DNA of 64,000 nucleotides. Source: Endocalyx cinctus (taxonomy: Eukaryota > Ascomycota > Sordariomycetes > Amphisphaeriales > Apiosporaceae). Position numbers and translations under genes: made by a program. Where the stretch lies: NCBI GenBank assembly GCA_001600455.1, contig BCKC01000007.1, forward strand, positions 1,107,394 through 1,171,393, read 5' to 3'. This document shows, piece after piece, positions 11,828 through 25,500 of the stretch (position 1 is its first letter; the number at the start of each line of letters is the position of its first letter). The notes under the pieces were generated by a model. That model made no database searches. It saw nothing but the letters and a program-made list of their open reading frames with translations, and was not told the DNA's origin.

Positions 11828-13996
11828 ATGGCATCCTCTCCACAGACTGAACGAGGCTCTCGGCCTGAGTTCAAGACTTATCACACAATTCGTACCAAAG
11901 ACGGCCATTTGAAGACGAAATCATTGGTAAACCCCTTCGATTCTGAAAGGCAACATCAAGATGACGATGACTATGCATTAGTCATCACTCGCGTCTTCAA
12001 AGTCGAAGACGCCAACGCAAGTACCGTCACTCTGAAGATTAACTCGCCTCAGCTCTTGAGAGTTTTCAGGGAGGTCGTCGTGTCGTATTACACGGTAGTT
12101 TCGGATTTCAAATCCCCATTCGAGCTGAAGAGCCCTTTCCAGGTGCTGATACACTATTGGGATGAGCTGGATGACTACCGGGCTAAGACCGACGATGCCG
12201 AGACGCGCATGCATCTGAACCTGTTGTTTGATTTTATGGAACATGAGCTAGGACGGGATCGGCAGAGATTTCTGGCGATGGTCGAGAAGGGACAGGTGCA
12301 TTATTTCGACGCGTGGGTTGTTTTTCGGCCGGGCAACCTTCTCTACACCACCAAGCTCGACCATGGCTGGTTATTGCGCTGTAAGAAGACGGCCTACGAG
12401 ATTAGCAAAAATATAGGTCCGTATCTGGAGGTGCACGGCGTGTATACCGACCACAACGGCAAAGACGTAGGACAGGCTTCATACAAGATGATTATAACTC
12501 AAAAGAAGTACTTCAGCGCAGAGAACCCTGCTGTGATTACGGACCTTCCAATATTTCCGAGAGAATTTATTAAAGACGAAAATATTGAGGCAAGACTCGA
12601 GGCGCGTGGGAAACGGTTTCTCCAATTGATCGACATCTCGGTCCAGTCGTACGAAGGTCTTGCGCAGTACATGGAGGAGCCACCTTCATCCTTTTACGAT
12701 CCGGATATGGCTGACTGGGGCGCTGTTTGGATATCATGCACGGTAATAATTCTTTTTATTTTTTGTCTCATTCTCACAGGAAGGAATAGGCTTATCTAAT
12801 CCCGAACCTTGCCCTCAAGATCGAATAACTGACTGATTTATATGAGTCAAGGAAAATGGACGTGTGATATTGGACAAGGCAACGTTCGTAGCCGACTTTT
12901 ATGCGAAAGAGGCCGTAATCACGAAGGGAGATCCCGAACCTTTGCTATGCCCTCCGTATTTTATAGGCTATTCGCCCTCGCGAAAGCAGTGGTGTCGTTA
13001 TTTGATCGATAATGTCAGTGAGATCTCGTGGAAGGCGGACGCGTGGGAAAAACTCATCCTCAACGAAGAGCAGAAGCTTACCCTACGGGCGGTGGTCACA
13101 TCGCACCCTTATCCGGACAACCCGCGGAACCAGGCGGAGCAGAAAGGTAAAGGATTGGTTATACTGCTACACGGATCTCCTGGCTCTGGCAAGACCCTAA
13201 CGGCTGAGGCTAGCGCGGAAATAACTAAAAGAGCCCTTATAGGAGCATCTCTCTCCGATCTAAACAAGGAAAATATGTGAGTGGATAGAAAAGATTCAGC
13301 ACCCTTTTTTTCCCCGTAGGTTATCTGGATATATATGAATATATATGCTGACTATCCTCACCAATATTTAGCTCATGGCTATTCGAGATCAACCTGCGAA
13401 GGATCTTACAGTACGCCACGCAGTGGAAAGCCATCGTGCTTCTCGACGAAGCCGACGTCTTCCTCGAGGAGCGAGAAGCCAAGCCCGGAAACGCGGAGCG
13501 CAACTCGCTCGTGGCCGTCTTCCTGCGGGAGCTCGAGTACTTCTCGGGGATCGTGTTCCTGACGACGAACCGGCTCGCCTCGTTCGACCGCGCGATGAAG
13601 TCGCGGATCCACCTCGCGCTCGGGTTCTCCACCCCGGGCGCCGAGGTCCGTCGCCAAATCTGGATCCAGTACCTGAGCGCCGTGCCGGCGGAGGAGAGCG
13701 GGCTAGACGACGTGGCCGCGGCGGCGGACCGGCTCCTCGATCATAAGCTCAACGGACGCGAGATCTCGAACGCGATCAGGACGGCGAGGACGATCGCTAG
13801 CTTCGAGGAGAAGAAGATGCAGATAGAGCATATCCAAAAGGTCATGAGCGTCAGGGACACGTTCGATAGGACTTTGGTAAGCGAGAGGCGCAGGATGACT
13901 GCCTCGCTGACGACTGTAAATCCTACTGCTGCGGCTGTTGGGATGATATCAAGAACAAACTCCATCTTGGCTGAGGAGCCAGATGAAGTTGAGTGA
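11828..13996 (+). CDS. AAA+ ATPase with DUF7025-like N-terminal region
   Basis: Predicted 654 residues in three exons: 11828-12742, 12852-13276 and 13372-13996. Both introns have clear CTGAC branch sites and AG acceptors, and phase is kept. The first 300 residues match the fungal region usually found before a single AAA module (RCKKTAYEI and YFSAENPAV segments; DUF7025 from memory). The AAA+ core has the P-loop LLHGSPGSGKT at 410-420 and Walker B IVLLDEADVFLEE from 468. An arginine-finger-like MKSRIHLALGF follows FLTTNR. ATPases of this architecture are abundant in filamentous ascomycetes and mostly uncharacterised; remodelling of a protein partner is the general family expectation. The third exon is much more GC-rich than the first two. 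The gene is divergent from the NACHT gene and convergent with the HET gene. Confidence 0.9.
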
Positions 13997-14205
13997 TGAT
14001 GATTTGGTGTTTCTGTGCGGGAAAAATATATACATTTATACCTAGGTTTTCTTTTTTCTTTGGGATATGTATACGAGAAAATATGATTATCTCTTGATTT
14101 CAAACCCATTGTCATTAGTTTCGTATTATCCATCACTCATTATACCGAGTTTTCGGTTTGCTCTTCTCCCCAATCAGATGACGCTAGATTATGTCCGTTC
14201 GGATC

Positions 14206-16220
14206 TTAACACAGCAGAATATCCTTCGGCTCCAAACCCCATTCCAGCCAGTCCTCATGGGCAGATGGGCCTGTCCCTATCCTATATGAAGTGCGTGTAC
14301 TCCTATTGCTCACAATGAAAACCTCGCCCACGACCTTGTAATGATTATCGCGAGACGTCTTTCTCAAAATAAACGGCGTTGAAGTCCCAGAAATAATGCA
14401 GCACTTATCGCCCTTCTTTGCAGCCTTAGGAACGAGACTGTAATGTCCCCTTCGCGTAACGGCTATACGACGATGATGCACACATCGTTGGATGTGTGCA
14501 TGAAGGTAATGTAACTCTCCATGGAATTGATGGGCTGCGGCAGTATCACTTGCCTTCGGTGAATGGGCCAGCGCACGCACAAGTCTAATATATTTTTGGT
14601 TTCGAGCTTTTTCTCTCGCAGGATTTCCTATTGAAGGAGGTTTTCCGATACTTAGAGCCTGAAAGTACCGCATCAGCGCTATGGTGCCAACTCTCACCGA
14701 AGGTTCTGGTTCTGTATTTCTACCATGATCTAGCACTTGTTTCCACGCAGCGGCAACATCTTGGAGGCTAGAAGAATTAGTGAAGCAGAATGGCGAGGTG
14801 AAGGCAATAGAGTCTATGATGATTGCCCTCACACGAAGAATGCCCTGGTCAACCTTGCTGAATAAATCTCCGGCTGATATTAATGATAAATCGTTGCTTG
14901 GTAAGAAAATGCGTTCCGGGCGAGGACGCTTCATGGGAATGGCTCTGTGTGCACGGCGCCACTGCGGGACCCATGATGGATAGGACGAGTTCTCGGAGAG
15001 AGTCGTATTGTTGGCATCGACGAAGTGTAACAAATCGAGATCACGAAAGTTGTCAATGTAAAAAGAAGCAAAGTCCCAGTACACATCAGAAAAGGGTTTC
15101 TTATAGCTAATAGCCAGGCCTTGCAGTACACCTCTCATTTCCGGTAGGCCTAAAAAGGCGAAAATGCGGTCTCTTTTGTCTGTGACTTTCAGATATCTTG
15201 CATAATGCAGCGTTTCAAGAAGGTTGAAGGTGATGAATGTGTTTTTATTAAACAAAGTAACGGCTTCTTTCGGTCGCGTGGCTTTGTACATGTTAAAATG
15301 TAACAATGGAGGCATTATGTTCAATCTATTGAGAAGTGAAACTTGGGCTCCGCGACGGGATGCCCAAATGAGAGCCCGAATAAGACTGAGCCAGGAGAAT
15401 TGTACCTTTCCCCAAAGCAGCCAAGCTTCTTTGGCGAGTCCGGCCTCTTGGATGACCCAAGCGCGTGAAAACCAGGATTGCTCGAGGAGGTGGGCTATAG
15501 ATGCCCACCTTCTGTCATATAGTAAGGGATCATTGTTTTTAGGCCAGGGGAATGAATCGTAGGACGGCTGGATGCGTTTGATCTTATTTTCAAACATGTC
15601 ATTGACTTCTGACAGGAAAGATGTGATCTCATCAGCGTCACGGCTTGAGCAATCTCCAACACATATCAATACTTTCGAAGCCTGGCTGTAGATGCGACTC
15701 ATTAATGAGACCTGATGCCCCTTTTCTTTCTCGTTTGTCTCTGCGAATAGATACCGGTCAGCTTTTCTCCGCCGTCAAAAGACGCGTTGACTAATTAGTA
15801 GTGCGTACGATCAATGCAAATAGAGTCGGCCCAAAGAACACATTGGCGGTGCATTAATCGAGCTTGTCGAAGGGCGTTCCGAAGATTCGGCGTGATAAGT
15901 ATTTGCCGTCCATCACAGATAATAGGATAATCTCGAGGTGCTGTACCCCACGCATACGAGATAGCTTCGAAGCGAGGACGGTCCTCTAGTCGATAGTGTC
16001 GAAGCCGGCATTTAATAGGTTCATCATGCCTTCCAGGATCAACTACTAAACATCGAATTTCATCTAAAGAGCGCAGTGGTAAATATTGATAGGGTATCAC
16101 AGTGGTCTGATCTATCACAGGGCTCGGAAGCACATAGAAACGGTAATAACCAAGACCTCTAAGAAAGTTGAAGGGCTGGTAATTATAGAAAGACGATCTA
16201 GCAGTAAAGAGTTTAGACAT
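14206..16220 (-). CDS. HET (heterokaryon incompatibility) domain protein
   Basis: Predicted 648 residues in two exons: 16220-15809 and 15740-14206. The 68-base intron has a GTACGC donor, a GCTGAC branch and a CAG acceptor. Joining restores the canonical motif SICIDQTNEKEKGHQVSLM. The HET block begins FEAISYAWGT at residues 84-93, continues with LWADSICIDQ near 129-138, and ends around IYSQASKVLICVGD. The long C-terminal half is typical of HET proteins, with a terminal region near RRGHYSLVPKAAKKGDKC that is common in stand-alone members. HET domains belong to the TIR-like superfamily and drive regulated cell death when non-self is recognised; that function is known for some members and inferred here. 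The gene converges on the AAA+ gene with 209 bases between stop codons. Confidence 0.93.
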
Positions 16221-17382
16221 CCTTTGTATGCTGCCTTAGGAATAAGCTAGGGGCCGGTAGGGTTCGCGGGGTATTCGAGCTGACGAGACGAGTGCTAGAA
16301 CGTGCTATTTTTGGTGAAGACTGGAGTAGAGTACTTACTTACGTACACGCATTATGTACGTAAAATGTGATTAGGTCTGAATCGTGTTACTTGCAATTGG
16401 ATTTTCACAACTGACAATATCAAATTATATGATCACATATGAGATTCTGGCGAGGTGAATAGTAGTTAAATATATAATTATTTTTGAATGTTCAACTCAT
16501 AACTGTTGGTATGGACCGCGATGGGAGGGGAGACGATAGGGTAGTTTATAGCGAGATTAGTGGGCGTATGCCCCATAAATTATCGAATTTATCTTATAAC
16601 TTACCAACGAGCCTAAACTGTAACCTGCTTACCAACAGCAGCGGCAAGGTTATTGAAAATGACCGAATTAAGACCTGCTCTGGTACTGGCAGGCAGCAGT
16701 GAAGAGACAAGGCAGACAGGCAGGCAGGTATCAGAAGATCTCGCTTCGGTGTGTAGTTTTTGGTACATTTCATAACATTTCAGTCCCGATTATCTACGTA
16801 ATCAGGGGGTGGTGTCACAAATGGCCTATGATCGAAACTAGCTGGTATCCCATGTGGAGGTCGTGAAGGAGACCCGGTGCAAGTCGTAGTTACGGAACTT
16901 GCATAGCCCTTCTGCTTAACTGCGTATTAAAAAGAGTTCTGCTATCTGCACTTTGATTTTTGATAGATACATTACACCTGCCGGGAAGAAATTGAGGCGT
17001 CGGGCGACATGGATTTTAAGAAATTCTAGATTCGGTAGGCTCGCAATAGTTCATTGGCTTAGTTAGAGCTGTCTTAGACTACCGAGGCGTGGATATTTAT
17101 GGGAGAGGAGGATATGGGGTTACAATTGACCCTCCCCGTATGGTATGGTACGTTGTGGAACGGTCGCAACTTGGGGCCGGAAATAAAAAAAAAAAGGTAA
17201 ATTTCACCCGCTCATCCCGCCACACCACCTTATCTACCCGTGAACGTGACCACCCCACTTCCCAATGTAATTCCGAACATATAAAACAATTAAAAAAAAG
17301 AATAATACTTCAAATGATATGAAAAATCGGGAGAAAAAAGTAAGATAAAACCAATAATAGGCTTTCCAACACAAAAGACAAG
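16221..17382. other. Divergent intergenic region between the HET and oxygenase genes
   Basis: The genes on either side are transcribed outwards, so promoters for both must lie here. An A-run occurs near 17187-17198 and again near 17291. No gene or RNA is supported. Confidence 0.55.
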
Positions 17383-18614
17383 ATGTCCGGACGGACGATT
17401 CCCGTGGTAGATATGGGCGGATGGTCGATCGGGTCATCCGAAGAGAGGAAGCGGACCGCCTCCGAACTGACCGACGCCTGCCAACGAGTCGGATTCGTCT
17501 ACGTCGTCAACCACGGCGTTCCGGCTGACCTCCTCGAAGAAGCCTTCGGGTGGTCTAAGAAGTTATTCGAGCTGCCCCACGACAAGAAGATGCTCGCCCC
17601 TCACCCGCCGGGACCGAACGTGCATAGGGGTTACTCTTGGCCGGGGCTCGAGAAGGTGTCGCAGAATATCTACCAGGACGGGGACGAGGAGAAGGAGGCT
17701 GAAAATAGGAAGGTAGAGGACGTTAAGGTAGCTTCTATTCCTTACCAATAAATCCACCTATTTTGTTCAAAAGACAAGAAGGAGGACGTTAACCCATATG
17801 AATAAAAAAAAAAATGTAAACAGGAAAGCTACGAGATCGGCAGCGAAGAGCTGTCGCTTCAGCCTAACGTCTGGCTTCCGGAGGAAGTACTCCCGGGGTT
17901 CCGAGAGTTCACGACGCGGTTTTACGGACAGTGTTTCGAAGCGGCCAAAGAGCTACTTAGGGCGCTGGCCATCGGCCTCGGGCTCGAGGAGGATCCGGAT
18001 TACTTCTTGCGCTTCCATAGCGGCGTGAACAACCAGCTCCGACTCCTCCACTATCCGCCGGTTGAGACCGAGAAGCTCGCTAGTAACGCGGTGGCCCGCA
18101 TGCCGGCGCACTCGGATTGGGGCACTATCACGATGCTGTTTCAGGACGAGTGCGGCGGTTTGCAGGTAGAGGATCCCAACGAGGCGGGTCGGTTCGTCGA
18201 AGCGCCGCCGATGAAGAACGCGTTGGTTATGAACGTGGGCGACCTTCTAATGAGGTGGAGTAATGGTATGCCTTTTTTTTTTCTTATTCCTCTCCTTTTT
18301 CCGTCATAATATTAAATTGCTTATTTTTTCTAATACTCCCTGTGAAATGATAAGACTACTTAAAATCGACACTGCACCGTGTCACCTTACCACCTCTGGC
18401 AGAGAACACTGAAACACAGGCAGGGGGTAAAGTGATGACGCGAAGCAGATACTCGATTCCATACTTCGTCTCACCTGACCCCCAGTCAGTGATTGAGTGT
18501 CTCTGTTTGTCTGGCGATGGGAAAGATAGCGTGGCCAAGTACGAAGCAGTTGTGCAAGAAGACTATAGGAAGATGAGAGCGAGGGGCCAATACGTCGAAG
18601 CGCTGGCCGGGTGA
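17383..18614 (+). CDS. 2-oxoglutarate/Fe(II)-dependent oxygenase (isopenicillin N synthase-like)
   Basis: Predicted 348 residues in three exons: 17383-17727, 17824-18265 and 18355-18614. Joins restore VEDVK-ESYEIG and RWSN-DYLKSTLHRV in phase. The N-terminal segment IPVVDMGGW and GFVYVVNHGVP are typical of the DIOX_N region. The core iron ligands are His211 and Asp213 in AHSDWGT and His270 in STLHRV. The 2-oxoglutarate-binding Arg294/Ser296 pair is in RSRYSIPYF. Members oxidise small molecules such as secondary metabolites or flavonoid-like compounds. The substrate cannot be told from sequence, and no biosynthetic cluster surrounds it. A GTGAGA word straddles the stop codon and could be a donor for a further exon, but the present end fits the family length. 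Confidence 0.9.
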
Positions 18615-19682
18615 GAAAACATCAGATAATCTAGAGAAAGGTAACATTGGTAATTCTTATCCATGCGCCATCACCATCTCCAGGTTTGAGCTTTATGCAC
18701 ATGCATAATGTACTGAACGATGAGACGTAAGAAAATAGAAGAAGAAAAAAAAAAAACCCCCCGTTGTCACAGAATTAATTAATCCTCGGCTTTTCAAAGC
18801 CGATTTCGAACCAATCAGCATCTCGTTTTCGAAGCGCCCAAGCTTCTAACCGCCCTGCCAATGTCGCTAAATCCCCCTGTATTTAAGCGCTGAAATCAAT
18901 AGGTAAAGCGTGTTACCCACCCTGTCACCCTAGCTGAAATTCCAACAGTAAAACGTTTTTTTGAGAAACATTTCGAACGATGATTGGTGTTTTTATCTGT
19001 CTTCCCTTAAGATTCTAGATCTTCTATGGATTTACGGCGGCACATCTTGACCTTTTCAAGATTAGCGTTAGTGGCCGCTTTTAATCAGATTATGATTCAA
19101 TTCATTTCAATGCTGTATTCGTTGTAATATGCGAATCAGTTTGATCTAAAGCGGCACTGCTCATATCCGTCAATGGCCCCCAGCGGCGCATGTAGTACGT
19201 AGGCTGGTGGGTTGATGCATCTCCCTCTCTCTCTACCTTTAACAGCCTGTTAGAGCTGAGGAGGCCCAATAAGGCCGCCTCATTCAATTTTATCTTGATG
19301 TCTTCTTTTTCACCTTCTTTCTCATTACAATTGAAAATAATCTCGGATTGATTCTGTATATTTTGTATTCATTATCATTCATTTCACGTCTGGCCATACA
19401 CGTACTTCCACTACATTTCAGTGCGGGGCTCTAGGCTTTCCTTGGTGTTCTTTTAGTTAATTTCCTTTCCGATTCAGCCCTTCCCGAACTGATATTACGT
19501 ATTTATCCTTCGAACCCCTATGCCCTTCTAGAAACTAGCGGTGAAATCGAACTTCATACCAGTTTAGAAAGTCGAGATCAAGATACTTTTCTCGAGAAAT
19601 ATTAGTGTGCGACAGAATACGGAATACAGATTGAAAGTTGGTAGTTAGATCTGCAGTAATAGAAACGAAAGAAACAAAAAAA
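18615..19682. other. Intergenic, upstream of the AIM24-family gene
   Basis: No gene is supported. A short minus-strand stretch near 18780-18865 looks vaguely tRNA-like but does not fold (see rejected items). The right part probably contains the promoter and leader of the AIM24-family gene. Confidence 0.5.
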
Positions 19683-21238
19683 ATGTCGAATCAATACTAT
19701 CCACGTTCGTGAAATCCCTTACGTTACAATTTCCACTCTGCCTATGCTTAAAGAAGGCGAAACAAAAGATAACTAATATGAAACTCTTTTTATATAGCGC
19801 CTCCCGGCGGAGCTGGTCCCGGCCCGCAGCAACACAGCTACCCACCTCCACCACCGACCTCACCCCCCGCGAACCAGACCAAATTCTACCCGCCGCCGCC
19901 CTCGGGCGCAGGGGCGCCGATGGGCTACGGCGCATCCCCTCAACCTCCCCAGAACTACCCTACTCCTCCACAACACCAGGGCTACCCACCCCCACCCCAA
20001 CAGCAACAACAACAACATCAACAAAGCTACCCAGCGCCTCCGGGCCAGCCGCCCATGTCGCCGGGCGCTCCGATGAAATCAGGCACCCCCGTCTCCTATC
20101 CCCTCCCTCCTCAGCAGCAACAACACATGATTCTCCCCATACGAAACGACGGGGCCGGGTCGCCGCCGACGAGCAACAACAACGGCGGTATACCGTCGTA
20201 CTCGGAGGCGGCGTCTAACGCGCCCGAAGGGTACCCGCAGGAGAAGATGCAGATGCAGACGGCGCACAGCCTCATGACGAACCACCCGGGCGCGGCGGTG
20301 GCGGTAGCGAGCCCCAGCCCCGGCGGGGCCAGCACGGCGTCGTCGGCGGCGGCGGCGGGGTTCCACGGCGCGACGGCGACGACGGACGACGTCGGCACGT
20401 TTAACGGGGGTTCGTACCGGATCAGCCACCGGGACTGCAACACGATCATAACGATCCAGCTGGCGATGGGGTGCCCCCTCAGCGCGAAGCCGGGCGTCCT
20501 GATCGCCATGAGCCCGACCATCACGCTGAAGGGGGAGTACAAGTTCAGCATGAAGAAGCTCGTGGCCTCGGGCGCCGAGATGGGTCACTCGACCTTCATC
20601 GGCCCCGGCGAGCTCCTCCTGGCGCCGAGCATGCTGGGCGATATCACGACGATCCGTCTGGGCGGGAACGAGTCCTGGAGCGTCGGCAAGGACGCGTACG
20701 TCGCGAGCACGCAGGGCGTCGTGCGCGACTACAAGCGCCAGGGCCTGGGGAAGGCCATGTTCAGCGGCGAAGGCTTGTGGGTCCACAAGATCAGCGGTAC
20801 CGGCCTGCTCTGGATCACCAGCTTCGGCGCCATCATCCGCAAGGACCTCGCCGACGGGGAGAAGTATATCGTCGATAACGGTCACCTCGTCGCCTGGAAC
20901 ACCAAGTATATCATGGAGCGCGTCACGAGCGGAGGCATCATCGGGAACCTCGCCAGTGGTGAAGGTCTCGTTTGCAAATTCTCCGGTCCCGGTACCGTTT
21001 TCCTCCAGACACGGAATCCGGTAAGTTTTTTTTTTTTTTTTTACTCCTCATTATTATCACCTTATCTCCTCCAATCCATCCCTTGCTATGTTCGGTATTT
21101 TCTTATTCATATTCGAAACTATATTTCTTAATTTACACTATCTTCCCACACTCCTTGTTCCCTGGGCTGACGCATATATCTATCATAATACAGAGATCAT
21201 TCGGTGCGTATATGGCAGGTAACTCGACTCCCCCTTGA
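19683..21238 (+). CDS. AIM24-family protein with proline-rich N-terminus
   Basis: Predicted 429 residues in three exons: 19683-19704, 19798-21020 and 21194-21238. The first coding exon encodes only seven residues plus one base (MSNQYYP) and uses a GTTCGT donor with an ACTAAT branch site. The last intron begins GTAAG followed by 17 T. The final exon joins TRNP to RSFGAYMAG, a typical AIM24 ending. Residues 8-130 are rich in Pro, Gln, Gly and Tyr and are probably disordered. The AIM24 beta-rich domain starts near [15 protein letters not shown] and includes [13 protein letters not shown] and the [14 protein letters not shown] repeat-like strand. Yeast Aim24 is mitochondrial and linked to MICOS, but fungal members with this proline-rich N-terminus lack an obvious presequence, so location is uncertain. 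The domain core is strongly GC-rich. Confidence 0.9.
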
Positions 21239-22517
21239 TGACTCGTCACTTCTCAATAGGGGGGGATGGAAGGAAAAGGGGACATCAAAGAAATGATGGA
21301 TTTCCTAAATACGGGAATAATTCCTTGGCTAAGCTAGATTACGTCCTTTGTTTTCTCGTGTAAGAAGAGACCTGAAAAAAAAAAAACGGCAATACAGCCA
21401 AGATTTGTGGCAGAATTTCTTTTCTTTTTTTTTCTCTCTTGTTCCTATTTTAGCTAAGCATGTATGTGGGCATGTGATGTGACGATGGTGTCATTTGTTA
21501 TCATCCAAACGGTATTACTAGGACAATACACACTCACTCTCTAACCCGGGGAAAATTCCCTGAATAGTTAGGTAAGGGTATAGATGGGGAAACACTTTAT
21601 CTCTTTTTTTTTCACGCGTTTAAAGAGGTTAAGGGAAAAGGATATACTTTTGTATTTCTTTTTCTCTCTTTTCTTATTTTTAGTCTCTATGGATATGTTT
21701 AGCTTCGGCCTAATGATATCTTTGGTTTTTCATACTCCGTACTCCGTACTCCGTGCACATTACATACGTGTATGTTATGGCATGGAACATGGAACATTCC
21801 AAAGTGGCGCAAGGCGGCAACGTTTGACCTTTGATCTAGTGTAAAATAAGGCAGCTCGGAGCTGCTTATGATGATGTTTCGTTTCAATCTCCGTCTTGAC
21901 TTGTGGGGTTAAAACACTACACTGCGGAAAGCCTTATTTTCGTCTCCGGTCTGGTCAAAAAAAAGACAATAGGCAAGCCTTTTTTCATCGGTTAATCCCA
22001 CGTATCATCATCGCATTTGGGTTAGGCAGGTAGTATCAGGAAAACACCGTCGTCGATCTACAAGAAACACAGATACATCGCATCATCGCTTTACATTATT
22101 ACCGATGTAGGATTACCGCGGTGGTATTCATAAAATTCTAGGTGATTTCCCAGTTGGTGGTTTACGTCAATTGATAGAAAATTAGTAAACCACTATGGGT
22201 CAAGACTACTACCGGTATGGAGATCGAAATAGATCAAAGAGATAGAGATAGAGAGTAAGGTTCCTGGGCTCTCAAGAATCAAACCCTATTTCTCTGGGAG
22301 GATCCTCTCTCTCCTCCTCTATCTTTATGTACTTGTATTCCTTCTTTCGAAACTTTTTGTTTCAAGATAGGATACAAGGTAAACGGAAGGCATCGAACCG
22401 ACAGGGCTTAGATCTCGGAAACGTATCCGAGTCCCGTTATTGCCCAATTGTTTTATTTTACCATATATATACTGTACGTACGTATGTAGATTATTTTGGG
22501 AAATGAGTAAAAGAAAG

Positions 22518-22548
<31 letters not shown>

Positions 22549-25500
22549 GACGTCTCTCAAAAGCGAATAGGATGAAAAGGCGAGTCGGCCGAACCTAATC
22601 TTCAAACGTTTTTAGTTCCCACCTGTCGGAATATTTTCATCTTTAGGTTGGCCAAGGTTGACCTGGGATAAACCCAGTCTGCTATATGACGGGGGCGAAA
22701 GGGGAGGGATGAAATAAAAATTGAAATTGAAATACCATCCCGGGTTTTGTATAATTGAAAAAAAAAACCCCCCGAAATAGATTTTTTTTTTTTTTTTTTT
22801 ACCCGTCAGTTAATACATCGTGATACTTTACTGACTCTGATTTCTTTTTTATACGACGCATGGAACATGCAAAGAAATACAACGTGCTATAATATAATAA
22901 GAGCGGGGGAATATAGTAGAAGCCAGCCATAAGGCTTCAGGGTCAAAAAAACGGTCTGATGCGGGTGCGGGTGCGGATCCGAAGTGGTGGTGGCGCGTGA
23001 AACGATAGGATATATAATTATGAAACGAAACGAGATCTTCATGATGCCGTCAATTGAATTCTTTTTCAGACTTTTCTTTTCACCTCTTCAAAAAAAAAAA
23101 AAAATGTATTTGAGGTAGGGAAGAGGACAAGAATAGTTTAGTAAGAGTATTGTTTTTTTTTCGTGGTTTGGCTGCCTGATTGACTAAAAAAGAAAAGAAG
23201 GAGTGGGATAGTCTTGGGTACATGATCGTATCTTTTTTGGTCGCTTACCTCGCCGTAGGGAATCATTTTGAATCATATTTGTCTTCTTTTTTTTAATCTT
23301 TTTTTCCAAGAAGCTGAAAATTGAAAAGACGGTAGATCATGATTTTAATGTAAATAAGGATGACGATAAATAAGAACTAAAACTCCAGCCCTACCAGTCT
23401 AGTCAGCATGCAATTACCCGTTAATTGGATACATTAGGTGTACGGAGTATACTTACCTAGCTTAGGTAGTATATTGTATGTACTTTAGGTAGAGTACCTA
23501 CATACTCGGTATATACTTAACATATGTAATATCAGCGAAGCTGTGATAAGGGGACAGGAGGTCTCGTTTCTTTTTACTTCTTTCATCTGATCCATTTCCT
23601 AATTTATACATGAAAGCTAGCTAGCCTACAGGTATATGTACAAGTAGTATAGAATCAAAATTGATACATCTTACCTACATATCTCTCGCAAATTGCCAAA
23701 AGAACCCATCATGCAGTGAATGGGGTAATGGAACCGTAGTATACGATCTATACGGGATATATGCCCGCTTTATAAGATCGAGACGATTAGAATACCGTAA
23801 GCAAGATCTTTTATGCTCTCTTTGAGCTACCTGCAGGACCAGGAGTATTAATATGTTATACTATGTACATAACGAGAGGGGGGGGGCTATGGTGAATTAA
23901 AAAACTTGCTTTAGAGTAAGGAGTACGGAGTATTGTAGCTCAGAATAAGCTTTAAAGGAGGTTAATTAGCTAACTTGCTCGTCAACTTATCATCGTACAT
24001 TGCCATGCCAAGCCCTGCCCTCAAAAAAAGAACAGAACGTGCATCTCAACGGTCTGTCTCCACCGTTCACTAGTCTGGTTGTACGCTACATGATATGTGT
24101 GCTATGTATATCCATGTAGTACACACTCTATACATATTACAAGAAAACCGCATGCCAATACCGCTTATTATATGTAAGGATTCTTCTTCTCAGCAGTCTT
24201 AAAAGATATACATGTCCACATATATAGAGTACTATACATAATACTACTATGAGTTAAGTTAAGCACATAAATACCTAAGTAATATTAAATACACTCATCC
24301 CATCCCGTACCCACCTGGTTCTGGAGATTAATCACCCCGGTGTTCCTCGAAGTCGCTACCAAGGTTGATTTGTATATGTATAGCACGATACGGTCCGATA
24401 CGTCTTCTCCGGATCATTACCCAAACCTCGTTAATTCCGAAGTGCCTCGTGCATAAACATGTACTTTAATCTTCCCATGCTAGCTTAGGGATCTTATGAC
24501 AATTATTATTATTATTTTGGTTTCTTTTCTCCGTAGGTGGGGGTGTGAAAAATATACCTATTTATGTCGGTTTCTATCTGCAGTAAATACTCTACCCTCA
24601 AAGCTCATCGTCTAAATTAACTATCATATACTACAGATACTACTACTATATGGAGGATAGGTATAATTTCCCGTCTTTCTTTTGGAGGGGATCCTTCTCT
24701 TATTTATTTTGACCGCCTCTTAGGATTGCAGCCTGCTGATGTAATGCTGCATCTGCATCTGCGCCTTTTTTAAAAAAAAAAAAAAATCATTCAAACGCAG
24801 GGTACTTAAAAAAAAATACTTCTATTATGAAAACGTGCGGAGACGAGATTTAGATAGAATGTCTGGTAAAGAAGTCTAGATACGGTTAGAATGGTGAATC
24901 CTCTTAACGTTCAGTAATAAGCAATGGATCCCCTTCATTGGTCTGAAGATGGTTTCTATAGGCCGTACGTCGTTTATACGCAGCCGTAAGCATTCGCCGC
25001 CACAGACGCACATCTGCACCGGACCCGCTGCATCCTGATCCGCAAGTCATCTAGTACAGAACCATCATCCCATTTCATTCCTTTGTAGCATCGAGCTTAA
25101 TTGGTTTTTTTTTTCTTAAGTCAAATCAAGGATTATGCAAGCGCCGAAGGAAAAAAAAAAATCTGCTGATATACGTGTATAATAGTCAGCCCGGGGTTCT
25201 GTTTCATTCCGCTTTCCGCTATTATAGCATTTCATCGTTGATAAATCCTACCTACGGTGTCGATGCCATCCGACTATATTAGCATAACTATAAGCGTGCT
25301 AACACGACTGACCCCCACGTGTGCGGTTTTCCCAGTAACGTAGTGTTTATAAAATATTTGAACGTTAAGTAAATAAAAGTGAGGTACTTACTTCGAGTGA
25401 CTAATTGTATGTATTATATTGGGGACCGCATCATCATCCTCCCGACGTAGTAAGAGTCGACTGCCGTCTGCAGGGGCAGGCCTGAACCATGATATGCAGG

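Noticed and set aside
12743..12799. Hydrophobic C-terminus after residue 305 of the AAA+ protein, suggesting a membrane anchor
   Set aside because: This is intron sequence. A good donor precedes it and splicing to 12852 continues the family sequence into the AAA module.
18775..18870. Minus-strand tRNA-like sequence with GGCAGGGCGGTTAG and GGTTCGAA words
   Set aside because: The T-loop is out of register, the anticodon stem does not pair, and no 3' acceptor strand complements the 5' end. At most it is a tRNA relic.
20079..20885. A 268-codon minus-strand frame opposite the AIM24-family gene
   Set aside because: It mirrors the GC-rich AIM24 exon, with Arg/Asp/Ala composition typical of a shadow frame.
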